From: Zygnema cylindricum
Taxonomy: Eukaryota > Streptophyta > Zygnematophyceae > Zygnematales > Zygnemataceae
Direction of reading: 5' to 3'
Assembly (NCBI GenBank): GCA_037447655.1
Contig: JBBHKE010001177.1
Location: 59,199-123,198 of the forward strand
Length of the DNA: 64,000 nucleotides
Positions 11,201-20,763 of the stretch are shown one piece after another (position 1 is the first letter of the stretch; each line of letters begins with the position of its first letter). Under the pieces are notes generated by a model, which saw nothing but the letters and a program-made list of their open reading frames with translations, ran no database searches and was not told the origin of the DNA. The position numbers and the translations under genes are program-made.

Positions 11201-12560
11201 AATTGACTACGAGGAAACCTTTGCCCCGGTCGTCAGATTTCCCTCCGTCCGCATACTTCTCAGTCTGGCAGCAGCGGAAGACATGGAGGTGCACCAGATG
11301 GACATCAAGACAGCCTTTTTGCATGGAGAATTGGAAGAGGAGATCTTCATGCGACAACCCGAAGGATTTGTGGAGGAAGGAGAGGAGAGCAAGGTATGCC
11401 GGCTAATTAAATCTCTTTATGGTTTGAAACAGGCGCCTCGACAGTGGAATAAGAAGCTTGATGAGTTTCTTACATGTCAGGGATATATATGGATCAGCTC
11501 AGATCACTCAATCCATGTTTTTGAAATGAAAAAGGTATTATATTTATTGCAGTTTATATTGATGATTTGCTTGTTTTAAGTAAATCAATGGAAAAAAATA
11601 ATAAACTAAAAACCGATCTTAAAAGGAGATTTGATATGAAGGATATGGGGAAAGCAAAATATATTTTGGGAATTCAAGTAGAAAGAGATCGAAAAAGAAA
11701 GATTATAAGATTGAATAAAAAGAAAGCAATAGGGAACATGCTTGAAAAATTTCAGACTGATAAAGCTAATAGTTGTACAACTCCAATGGAGTTGAAGAAG
11801 GGAAGCGAGGGGAGTGAGGAAGAAGGAGTCAAAGTCTTAGACGAGGAATTATCTCCTGAAGAACAGAAGTTCATGGAGAGTTCATGTAGACTATTCCTTA
11901 CAGAAAAGTAGTGGGAAGTCTAATCTATTTTATGAATTGTACCCGGTCGGATTTAGCTAAAGCTGTAGCAGTGCTGAGTAGAAGTCTAAATGCTCCCACT
12001 AAGAGGGATTGGGAGGCAACTAAGAGAGTCTTTAGATATTTCATAGGAACTAGAGATCTATGGTTGCATTTGGGTGGGGTGAATACTGACATCACTACTT
12101 GGAGTGATTCCAGTTATGGTGATGCTCTGATGAGGAGATGCACTTCTAGATATGTATTATATGTGGGTGATGGGGCTTGTTGTAAGAGTAGCAAACAGCA
12201 AAAAGTTATTGCTAAGTCCGCCATGGAGGCTGAGTATATGGCCTCTTGCTCTGCTGTAAAAGAATTGATATGGGTCAAGTCTTTGCTTGGTGAGCTTGGT
12301 CACCTTAAGAGTGGTGTGCAGAAATATTTTTGTGATAATCAGGCAGCAATCGCTATTTCTGCCAATCCCAAACATCATTTAAAAGCCTAACACATGGACA
12401 TCAGACTCAGTTTTGTAAGAGAGAAAGTAGAAAACAAAATAATCAGTTGAGAGTACCGACCAGATAGTGAGATGGTAGCAGATATAATGACCAAACATGT
12501 GCCTTCCCCTAAGCTAATTTTCTGTACGGAGAAGTGTGGTGTGAAATCAAAGATTGACTA
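8199..12560 (+). pseudogene. E2 gag-pol, degenerate
   Basis: All copia domains are recognisable in order: gag with a CHFCKKPGHYMAEC zinc knuckle (about 9100), protease with DSSA for DSGA (about 9355), and GAG-pre-integrase. The integrase has HTDIWGP, SDNGGEY and QNGVAEKL. The RT runs from [20 protein letters not shown] through MDIKTAFLHGEL. The canonical YVDD has become YIDD and needs a frameshift. RNase H has MEAEYMAS and DNQAAI. Stops and frameshifts occur throughout, for example near 8541, 8825, 9165, 9922 and 11560. The protein is close to that of E3. Confidence 0.9.
8219..8233 (+). other. primer binding site, internal initiator tRNA-Met type (E2)
   Basis: AGTTATGGGCCCACC matches the complement of the initiator tRNA-Met anticodon arm in 14 of 15 positions; the first base is changed. 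It sits directly after the LTR and is read as gag codons. Confidence 0.7.
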
Positions 12561-12574
12561 GAAAATAAGGGGAG
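12561..12574 (+). other. polypurine tract of E2
   Basis: GAAAATAAGGGGAG directly precedes the 3' LTR, at the position expected for the plus-strand primer. The matching tract in E4 has the same sequence. Confidence 0.75.
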
Positions 12575-13639
12575 TGTAGAAATTAGTGGTCCGTTTAAAG
12601 TATTTTCTAGGTCTAAATAGGAAAATAGAAAGAAGCCGAGGCAGTCTACCTCTAACTTCTCTCTCCAACTCTCAAACTTGTCGTAGTTATTGAGAAATTG
12701 GAGAGGAAGCTAAAGCCATGGCTACCTAGGCTATCCAGAGGTTTACGGGAAATATTTTAGTTTATTTACCATTAGGGGTTTATTTACTAAAAGGATACAT
12801 GTTGCACCCAAGATTTGATCCTGGTACCTGCCAGACTGCAAGCAGCCGGTAGCCGGTACCCTTATACGTTAAGTCTAAAACTAGTGTTACGTAATATAGG
12901 GTTTTATATTTATTTAAACATTTCCATGTAGGATAATTCATTTAACTGAAACTATTTACGGGATACATAGATCTTGTAATTTAAAAGTACGGATTACAGT
13001 TTGTATAAGAGACGAGAACAGCGCATTTGTTGCTTTAAAGAAACAAATACCGCGCAAGTATTTGTGACGGCTCCAATTTAAATCTGCATTCAATCGGACA
13101 GCCGGGAAGAAAGCTGAGATTGCGGAAGAGATTCTCGGCGGTTTATGGTCATCCCCACATCAGATGACACATGGCAAAATTACGTTCGATCGCGGTATCT
13201 CCGAGAATTACGACACCAAATCCGGATATGACATGTGTCGACTTTTAGGCCATGTTGTACAATGTCCATACAGAAAGTACACTGGCAGCTGTACTTTTGT
13301 GTACGGAAGTGTAATATGATTGGCTCCGTACATCAGTAGATAGAGTGTGTGAGAGAGATAAGACTTAGAAAAATTAGTAGATATGACCCTCTCTTCAGAG
13401 AGCTTCTGTTCAAAAGGTCAACTTTGACCCTCCATAACTTACTGCTCAAGGGAGCAAATTCAAAGATTCTTTTTGCTATCGACTCAAGGGAGTCTTGCCT
13501 TCAAAGGGGTGAAGGTAGTCAGAGTTTTTGTCAGTCAGGGTGGCAGTTGTTCTTGCTGAAACACAAAGGGGTCAGGGTTATCATAGAGGCTTCTTAAAAG
13601 CTATCCATTCTGAGGACTTATGGAGGTTTCAGAGTTTCA
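12575..13639 (+). repeat. E2 3' LTR-A (1065 bp)
   Basis: It starts TGTAGAAATTAGTGG and ends AGAGTTTCA, paired with 7152-8218. It differs from its partner by scattered substitutions and small indels, consistent with an old insertion. After its CA end the TCTAC target repeat and the interrupted E1 integrase follow. Confidence 0.92.
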
Positions 13640-13644
13640 TCTAC

Positions 13645-14607
13645 TTCTTAAAAACAAAGTCTGAATCACCAAAGTACTTTAAAGAATACAAAGCTTGGAG
13701 TGAGAAGTTGCACGGAACCCCCATTAAGCGAATAAGGAGTGATAATGGGGGGAAGTAAACCTCTAACACGTTTGAGGAATACCTGAGAGATGAGGGAGTT
13801 TAGCATCAGAAAACTGTACCGAATAATTGAGAACAAAATGGGGTAGCTGAGAGGTTAAACCGAACTTTGGGAGATAGTGTATATAGTATGTTGGCAGATA
13901 AGAAAATAGGAAGAAGATTTTGGTTAGAAGCCATGAACTGTGCTAATACATTAAGAATAAAGTCCTCACTACAACTGTTAAAGGAATGACCCTTTATGAG
14001 AGATTAGTTAGAAGGAAACCGAATATTTCTCACTTGAAAGTATTCGGTAGTCAAGTTTACAGTCTTGACACAGATAAGAAAAACTGGAAACTAGAGGCTA
14101 AAGGGAAACCGGGATATTTTGTGGGGTATGATGAGGATGTCAAGGGATATACAGTCTATGACTTAGCTAAACAAGATATCATTTTGGTAAAGCATCTAGT
14201 TGTCATGGATGAAGGGAAGTCTTTTGATCCCTTCAAATACACTAAGAAAATCAGAATCAGTTTTGAGTCCGAGAGTGAGGAGGACTTAGATCTTCCAAGA
14301 AGGGACACTAGTGAAAACTTGATTGCAGATTCAGGGAGATCAAAGATGGGGGAGATATCTCAGAATCCCCTCATATTTCTACACACTTTGAAGAGAGAGA
14401 GGAAGAGGAGCCAGAACCAACTTCCATGGATTGGGGAGGTGACTTCCCACCATTCCTGCTTCGGACTTTGAGGGGGACGGAGGAGCAGTAAACGACTATA
14501 AGAAAAAAAGGTTGCTCACAAGGTAACAAAGCTATCTCACCCCGATGAGCTTTAGTCATTCTTGAAGGCAATGGACAGTTCGGAGAGAGATAGGGTGTAG
14601 AGTACAG
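13645..14607 (+). pseudogene. E1 integrase C-terminal part and linker
   Basis: This continues the E1 integrase after E2. It encodes RSDNGG and QNGVAERLNRTLG, then the LKVFGSQVYSLDTD and GYFVGYDEDVKGYTVYDL segments and the acidic linker. Stops and frameshifts are scattered through it. Similarity to E4 ends near 14607, within the region before RT, so E1 lacks RT, RNase H and the polypurine tract. Confidence 0.85.
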
Positions 14608-14824
14608 TAAGGGTATCGAACAAGCCCCCATACAAGTGTGGGACCATCGGCACCTCGCGGCACCTCGCGCCGACATTCGGCACCTCTTGGGATCGGGTAC
14701 GAGAAATAGGGTTTAAGGGTTTGGGCTGTTTTTTTAATAAAAAAAAAACAAAAACAGAAAAAATAAACCCTAAACGAGCGGTCGCGGACGTCTTCGGCAC
14801 CCTTGGGGGCCAAAAAGTTGCAAG
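14608..14824. other. unassigned junction with short GGCACC repeats
   Basis: It contains three CGGCACCTC copies near 14650-14690 and a reverse-oriented GGCACCCTTGG near 14795. Between them are AGGGTTTAAGGGTTT and its complement-like AAACCCTAAAC. It may be the ends of a small inverted-repeat element. No gene is seen. Confidence 0.3.
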
Positions 14825-15338
14825 ATTCAGATTAGTACAAGTTACATATCTTTGAGTTTATGCTTTGACGGTCAATTTGTCAAACATCTATGACTTGCGA
14901 AATATTGTAACGACCGGTTAGAAAAGTGTCGAGTTTACGAATACCGACCGTCATAAAAAAATTCAACAATTCACATGGCCAGCCAAGGTTTACTACAAAA
15001 CTGCGGCAACCACATGTAAATAAAACTGCTACGCGCAGGTACTTTCTCAATTCTCTTCAGCTCCACTGTGAGAGGATAAGAGCACATGTTAGCATTTAAG
15101 TGCGTGCTTTAATATGCATTTAAGTGCGCATTTTAAATTTTTTGTGCGCATTGACTATGCGCGGCAAAGTCGCTAACCACAGATCTCAAATCTAAGGCGC
15201 AAGCTCATGCCGTACATATCTGTGTGCGTTGAGTACGGATTGACACGGCAAAAATGCCGCACCAAACTTCGCAAAGCGTAGAACACAAAGCGTTTGCAAG
15301 TTAATAGTATGGACTCGTATGTACGCATTCCTAACCTA
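14825..15338 (+). mobile_element. fold-back element copy 1, left arm and centre
   Basis: It matches the left arm and central part of the copy at 38772-41655 (from GATTAGTACAAGTTACAT to CATTCCTAACCTA) but lacks that copy's inserted elements. It is broken at 15338, where LTR-B sequence begins. The right arm of a like element is at 32137. It is non-coding. Confidence 0.7.
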
Positions 15339-16286
15339 ATTAGCTAAAAGAAAAAGCGCAGGTAGCCTGCCTCCATCTTCTCTCAATAGCCCCCATACTT
15401 GTTGTAGTCACTGAAGAAAAGAGAGAGCGGTGGAGCCATGGCTGCCTTAGCTTCTTAGGCAAGGGCTAAAGAGTGACCTATGTCACTCTCAACCAAAAAG
15501 GTTGAGTCCGGTATGACTCGAACCTTCGATCGGCAGGGCGAGGCGTAGCCGTTACCCCTTACCAATCTGTCGTAGTAGTCCGTTAAGGTACATAGGGTGT
15601 GATTGCTATTTAAACAATTACTAGAGCATTAACCCGATAAACGGAAAATCTATTAGAAGACATAGAAACTAGTTGGAGTTACAGTTCGCACGAAACAAAT
15701 GTACCAGACGTTTGTTTTGAATGGCTAGCATAAAAAGCGGGTTTTGATCAAACGGCCAGCATCATCGCCGAGATCCGGAAATAGCCGCCTTGGCAATTTT
15801 CCGACGAGACATGACCTGGCGACATGTGGCAAGAAACAATTGGGAAGCGAGAATCCCGGGGAGCATGAGGACGAGTCCGAAAGAGACACGCATCCACTCC
15901 ATGGCCTTGTCGTACACAAGCCGTACAGAAAGTACATCGGCCTTAGTACCTTTCTGTACTGTACAGTCTTCTGATTGGTTCGTACATCAGTAGATAGGGG
16001 TTTTGAGAGGGGTTTAGGACTTAGAGGATTGAGGAGGTAGGCGCCTCTCTTCCAACAAGCTTGTATAAATATTGGCATCTTTGCCACTTGATAATTAATC
16101 GCCAGGTTGGGCGTTTTCAGTGATTTTTTTTGGATGTGGACTCAGGGGAGTCCAAACAGCACACGGGTGCAGTCAGAGTTCTATTTCCCTTCTTAAGTAG
16201 CAGTTGTTCTAGTTGAAAGTGGGTTAGTGAAAAACTACCTAGAGGCTTCCTGAATTTTGCAGTCAAATGAAGGACACAAAATTGCA
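15339..16286 (+). repeat. E1 3' LTR-B, 5'-truncated
   Basis: It matches LTR-B from about base 55 (ATTAGCTAAAAG) to the end (AAATTGCA). The first bases of the LTR are missing and replaced by the fold-back arm. It is followed by ACAGT, the target repeat of E1, then E0. TATAAATA lies at 16064-16071. Confidence 0.85.
15923..15959 (+). promoter_or_regulatory. GTAC-rich inverted repeat upstream of the LTR TATA box
   Basis: The arms GTACAGAAAGTAC and GTACCTTTCTGTAC face each other across ten bases, about 100 bp before the TATA box. Versions are kept in LTR-B and, more diverged, in LTR-A. It may be a dimeric factor site or a transcript hairpin; the role is inferred. Confidence 0.45.
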
Positions 16287-17991
16287 ACAGTAAGGCAAAA
16301 TCTAAGACTTCCTCCATTCCAGCTTCGGAGTTTGAAGGAGGGAGAAAGAGCAACAAAATGATAGAAGAGAAACAGGCTGCCCATAAGGTAACCAAGCTAT
16401 CTCACCCAGATGAGCCTTAGTCTTACTCAAAGGCAGTGAACAGTCTTGAGAAAGACAGATAGATTAGAGCCATATATGATGAGATGGCCTCCATCATCGA
16501 GGCAAATACTTGGGAAGTAGCGGATAGTCCTGCGGACAGAAAACCTATAGGGTGTAAATGGGTGTTTAAACTTTAGCTGAACCTAGATAATATCGTTGAG
16601 AGATATAAAGCTTGGTTTGTAGCAAAGGAATTCACCCAAAAAGAAAAGGATTGACTATGAGGAGACTTTTGCCCCAGTTGTTCGGTTCCCATCAGTAAGG
16701 ATCTTCCTCAGTCTAGCGGCAGCGGAAGACATGGAAATACACCAGATGGATATTAAGACCGCATTTCTCAATGGTGAGTTAGAGAAAGAAATTTTTATGC
16801 GGCAACCTGAGGGGTTCGTGGAGAAAGGAGAAGAGAGCAAGGTCTGCAGGCTCATAATGTCCCTATATGAGCTCAAGCAGGCTCCACAACAATGGTTAAA
16901 ACTAAATGAGTTTCTCACCCGTCTGGGATAAATCCGGATTAGCTCTGACCACTCTATCTATATGTTTTAAGATGAGAATGGTGTGATTTTTATTGCAATT
17001 TATGTTGATGATAGTGTTAACTAAGTCTTTGGAATAGATCAATAAGGTAAAGAAAGATCTTAGAAGCAGAATTGACATGAAGGATTTAGGGGAGGCAATA
17101 TATATTTTGGGAATTCAAATGGAGAAAGATAGGGGGAAAATGATCATTAGACCAACTCAGAAAGAAGCAATAGGTAACATGAGTGAGAAATTCCAGATGA
17201 AAAAGGCAAACAATTGTACCACTCCCATGGACTTGAAGAAAGTAAGTGATGGAAGTGTAGAGCGAGTGATAATTTTAGATGATCAAATTAGTCTATAAGA
17301 GAGATAGTTTATGAAGTCTTTTCCTTATAGACAGGTTGTAGGAAGTCCAATCTACTTTATTAACTGTATAAGGCTGGACATAGCGGCAGCAATAGGAGTT
17401 CTCAGTAGGAGTCTTAACGATCCTAGGAAGAGAGATTGGGAGGTAGCCAAGAGAGTAATGAGATATCTGGTAGGAACCAAAGAGTTTTGGTTGCATTTGC
17501 TATAAGAGCACACAGATATCACTATTTGGAGTGATGCCAGTTATGGGGATGCACCTATGAGAAGATGCATTGCTGGGTATGTGTTGTATGTGGGGGAAGG
17601 TGCCTAATGTTGGAGCAGGAAGCAACAAAAGGTGGTTGCTCAGTCTATTATGGTGGCTCAGTACATGGCCTCTTGTTCTGTTGTGAAAGAGTTTATGTGG
17701 GTCAAGTCCTTGTTGCAAGAACTGGGGTATAGAATTAAGGAGTCCATGAAGTGTTTTGTGATAATTAAGCTGCCATTGCCATTAAAGCTAATCTAAAACA
17801 TCATTTCAAGGCTAAGCATATGGACATAAGATTAAGTTTAGTGAGAGAAAATGTTGAGAATATAATTGCGAATATTTTATATAGATCTGATGAGGAAATG
17901 GTGGCTGATATGATGATAAAACTAGTGCCTTCTCCCTAGTTAAAATATTGCAAAGAAAAATGTGGACTAAAATTGAAATTAAAGTTAGACT
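16287..17991 (+). pseudogene. E0 copia: reverse transcriptase and RNase H
   Basis: E0 continues from the linker cut at 4359. It has SIPASEFEGG-like linker sequence, then the [22 protein letters not shown], a degraded YVDD near 17000, and the LGIQMEKD segment. RNase H follows near 17520-17920, with a changed MEAEYMAS and a DNQAA-like stretch. Many stops and frameshifts show it is dead. Confidence 0.85.
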
Positions 17992-18006
17992 AGAAAGTAA
18001 AGGGAG
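17992..18006 (+). other. polypurine tract of E0
   Basis: AGAAAGTAAAGGGAG lies immediately before the 3' LTR start TGTTCAAAAT. Confidence 0.65.
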
Positions 18007-18867
18007 TGTTCAAAATACTAGATTTACAGGGTGTTTTCTAGGCCTAAAGATATTAGCGGAAAACTACAAAAGAAGTGTAGACATTCTGCCTCGAACTCGT
18101 CTCTCTAGCCCCCATACTTGTTGTAATCACTGAAAGAGAGAGAGAGTGGTGGAGCCATGGCTGCCTCAGCTCTATCGGTAGGACTAAAGAGTGACATAAG
18201 TCACTCTCAACAAAAGGTTGAGTCCGGCAGGACTCGAACCTCCGACCGGCAGAGCGAGGCGTAGCCGTCAGCCTAACCGGTCTATTGTAGGAGTTCGTTA
18301 AATTACATAGGGTGTTATAATTAATTATACTGTGTTTTGATCCTAAATGTGATTAACCGAATGACAAATGAAAGAACATAGAACGAACTAACATATAGTG
18401 TGAACATGATCTCCTAAGAAACAAATGAATGGGACATTTGTTTTCGACGGCTAATATTAAATGTCGTTTTACGATCCGACGGTACACATTGCTGCCAAAA
18501 TCCCGGAATGGTCAATTTGACGGTTTTCGGACATGTTGTGACTTGGCTACGCATGTAGAGAAAACATTCGGTAGCGAGAATTCCGGAGAACATAGGGACA
18601 AGTTAAAAGTGGACACGAGTCCACTTAATGGCCTTCTCATACACAAGCAGTACAAAAAGTACATCGGCCGTAGTACCTCTCTTTACTGTACAGTGATTTG
18701 ATTGGATCGTACAATGGTAGATAGGGGTTGTGAGAGGGGTTTAAAACTTAAAAACTTTTTGTAGACAGTCATCTATCTCCTTGAGAGTTTGTATAAATCG
18801 ACATTTTTTGCCACCCCATAACTAATCACTTGGTTGGCCTTTTTAAGTGATTCTTTTTGTTGTTTTT
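18007..18867 (+). repeat. E0 3' LTR-B, 3'-truncated
   Basis: It starts TGTTCAAAATACTAG and aligns with LTR-B up to AGTGATTCTTTTTGTTG. The last part, which would carry the gag start, is missing. A perfect Pol III B-box in antisense (GGACTCGAACC) is at 18230-18240, within the tRNA-like block. Confidence 0.85.
18212..18300 (-). promoter_or_regulatory. tRNA-like block with B-box in LTR-B
   Basis: On the minus strand it contains GGTTCGAGTCC, a perfect match to the tRNA T-arm/B-box consensus, followed by the arm's closing GCCGGACTC. An upstream TAACGG-containing D-arm-like part is also present. The same block occurs in most LTR-B copies. Function is not shown. Confidence 0.45.
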
Positions 18868-20763
18868 GAAGATTCAATTTCGTACGTGCCTACGTAAATA
18901 GTGAAAGTAATGTGGTGGTACGAATGGATTTATGGGTTTGGGGTAGAAGCAAAATTAATTGAAGGTTGACGTTTGAGTGGCGTGAAGAAGCGTACGAGAA
19001 ATAAAGATCGTAATTGAAATACAGTGGATCTTAAAAGATCTGATAGTTAATATGAAATGTTTTAAATCGTACGCCGATAGTAAGAATCTAATTGACGATG
19101 GCAATTATGAAAGTAGCGATGGTTTATAGAATCTATTTTGGGCAGTGTACTATTAAAGTGTACTTTATTTACGTGAGCATTTATCGAAAAAGACGTGTAC
19201 CTTATATGCGACAAGGCGCATTTATGACGAAGTACGTGGTTTCGGTACGAACAATATTTGGATGGTACCGTGTCGTGTTGACAGTGGATTGTGTTGTACT
19301 TTGAAGGCGGACGGCGTTCGCCGCTTTTTATGGTTCACACTATTTTGAGGATGTATGATCAAATGGGTCGTACGTATGTGATATCGGCTTGCTGCGTGGA
19401 CTTATCGACAAGTGACTAAGCAAGTTGTCACTTATGACGCGGATTTGTGGATGCATCGGTGTAAATATTTGAAACATCAATATTCTGTTTTATGCGAACT
19501 AATGATTTAATGTTGATTAAAATAGTTATATTTTACGTGATCAATGAGGATATCGACACTTTAATTTATTGTCGTATTTGCAGACAAGTGTACGCTTACG
19601 ATTGCTTGACTTTCAGGTGTACACTTACGATTAGTTTTTCTTAGTAATTGGCTATTATGGTTAAATAGGACTTAATGACAGTTACGTAATTTATGTTAGT
19701 TATTTTGACACTTAGTGATTCGTTGACAGCTCACAAGTGTATATATAGGAATGAGCTTTGTTAGGAATTAATCATCAATGCTTAGCATGAAAAGTAGGGA
19801 CCGAAGATGTAGACTTTTAGGATTGCCAATTAGGTCATGCATTTAAATGATACATTTATCATCTGATTATACTTTTTCTTATATGTGTTGATTTTATGTT
19901 TGTTTGATATGCATTATGTATGCATTTGTCTTAGGGTTTCTTGTGATTTTCATGTAACCCTAAATGTCATTCATGCATCTGTGTATGCATGCTTGCTCTG
20001 TCTTGCTCCGTCTGTGTACGGATGATTGCCCCGCCTGTGTGCGGATGAATGATTCCATCTGTGTATGCATGTATGTTAAATGGAGGATGCATTTCAAATG
20101 ATTGTTCATTAGCCTAACTTTGCTTAGCTTTTTTGCATGATAGTTTGGGTGGCTTCTGCGGTCTATTTTAGACCAAAGAACAACAGTTATAGACCCTATC
20201 CTATCATGAATGTTAGGTTAAGTCGATATAGGTTTGTGTCACACGCATTGTAGCGGGTTAATATTGTCCTTGCTAGTTGTATTGCACTAATGGTGTTGGT
20301 GTACCCATGAGATCGGCCTTGTCATAGTGTTGGTATGTGCCGAGTTTAATCTTGCATCGCCCCAAGGGTTAACCTAGTGACAGTGCCGAAATGTTACCCT
20401 CAATGGAAATGATTTATTTTGAGAAATGATATATATATATATTTTTTTAAATACATATTTATTTTTGGTGAAGCATTTCGAAATGTGGAAATTTGATATT
20501 TGGTGGAAAGGACAGGAAGGTGGAGTTTCGACGTTTGGGGGAGAGAGATCCGAAAGGTGGAGTTGTGGCATTTGGTGAAAGATAAAGGATGTGGATTCTA
20601 TTTTTATTTATTTTTAATGATTTTATATTTGTGGGATTAAGTAAGAAATTGAGAAATTTAGAAAATTTGAAAAGTTTTTAAATTTGGAAATTGTTGTGTT
20701 AGTTTGAGGAATGTGGGATTTTTGGTGGAAGTTTTATTGCGATAGAATTGTTTTTGGGAAAAT
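18868..20763. other. AT-rich unassigned region
   Basis: No coding sequence of any length was recognised. A TATATATA-type motif sits near 19739. A short diverged tandem (variants of CCATCTGTGTATGCATG) spans about 19975-20070, and an AT microsatellite lies near 20430. The left edge is the truncated E0 LTR and the right edge the truncated 3' end of E3, so both borders are breakpoints. Confidence 0.4.

Larger units (their letters stand above)
7152..13639 (+). mobile_element. E2: A-type copia element nested in the E1 integrase
   Basis: This is a complete element layout: 5' LTR 7152-8218, primer site, gag-pol, polypurine tract and 3' LTR 12575-13639. The 5-bp direct repeat TCTAC lies at 7147-7151 and 13640-13644. 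Removing E2 plus one repeat rejoins the E1 integrase at RVYFLKTKSE. The polyprotein has many stops, so the element is dead. Confidence 0.92.
4360..16286 (+). mobile_element. E1: B-type copia element nested in E0
   Basis: E1 runs from its 5' LTR-B start (TGTTGAAATC at 4360) to its 3' LTR-B end (..ATTGCA at 16286). It is flanked by the direct repeat ACAGT (4355-4359 and 16287-16291). Joining 4359 to the sequence after 16291 restores an uninterrupted E0 linker-RT sequence that aligns base by base with E4 around 29405-29465. Inside, E1 is interrupted by E2. Its own RT/RNase H part is missing between about 14607 and 15339. Confidence 0.85.

Noticed and set aside
2172-13639. A giant terminal-inverted-repeat transposon bounded by TGAAACTCTGAG and CTCAGAGTTTCA
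   Set aside because: Both ends are LTR-A termini of separate insertions. The TCTAC duplication ties 13639 to 7152, not to 2172.
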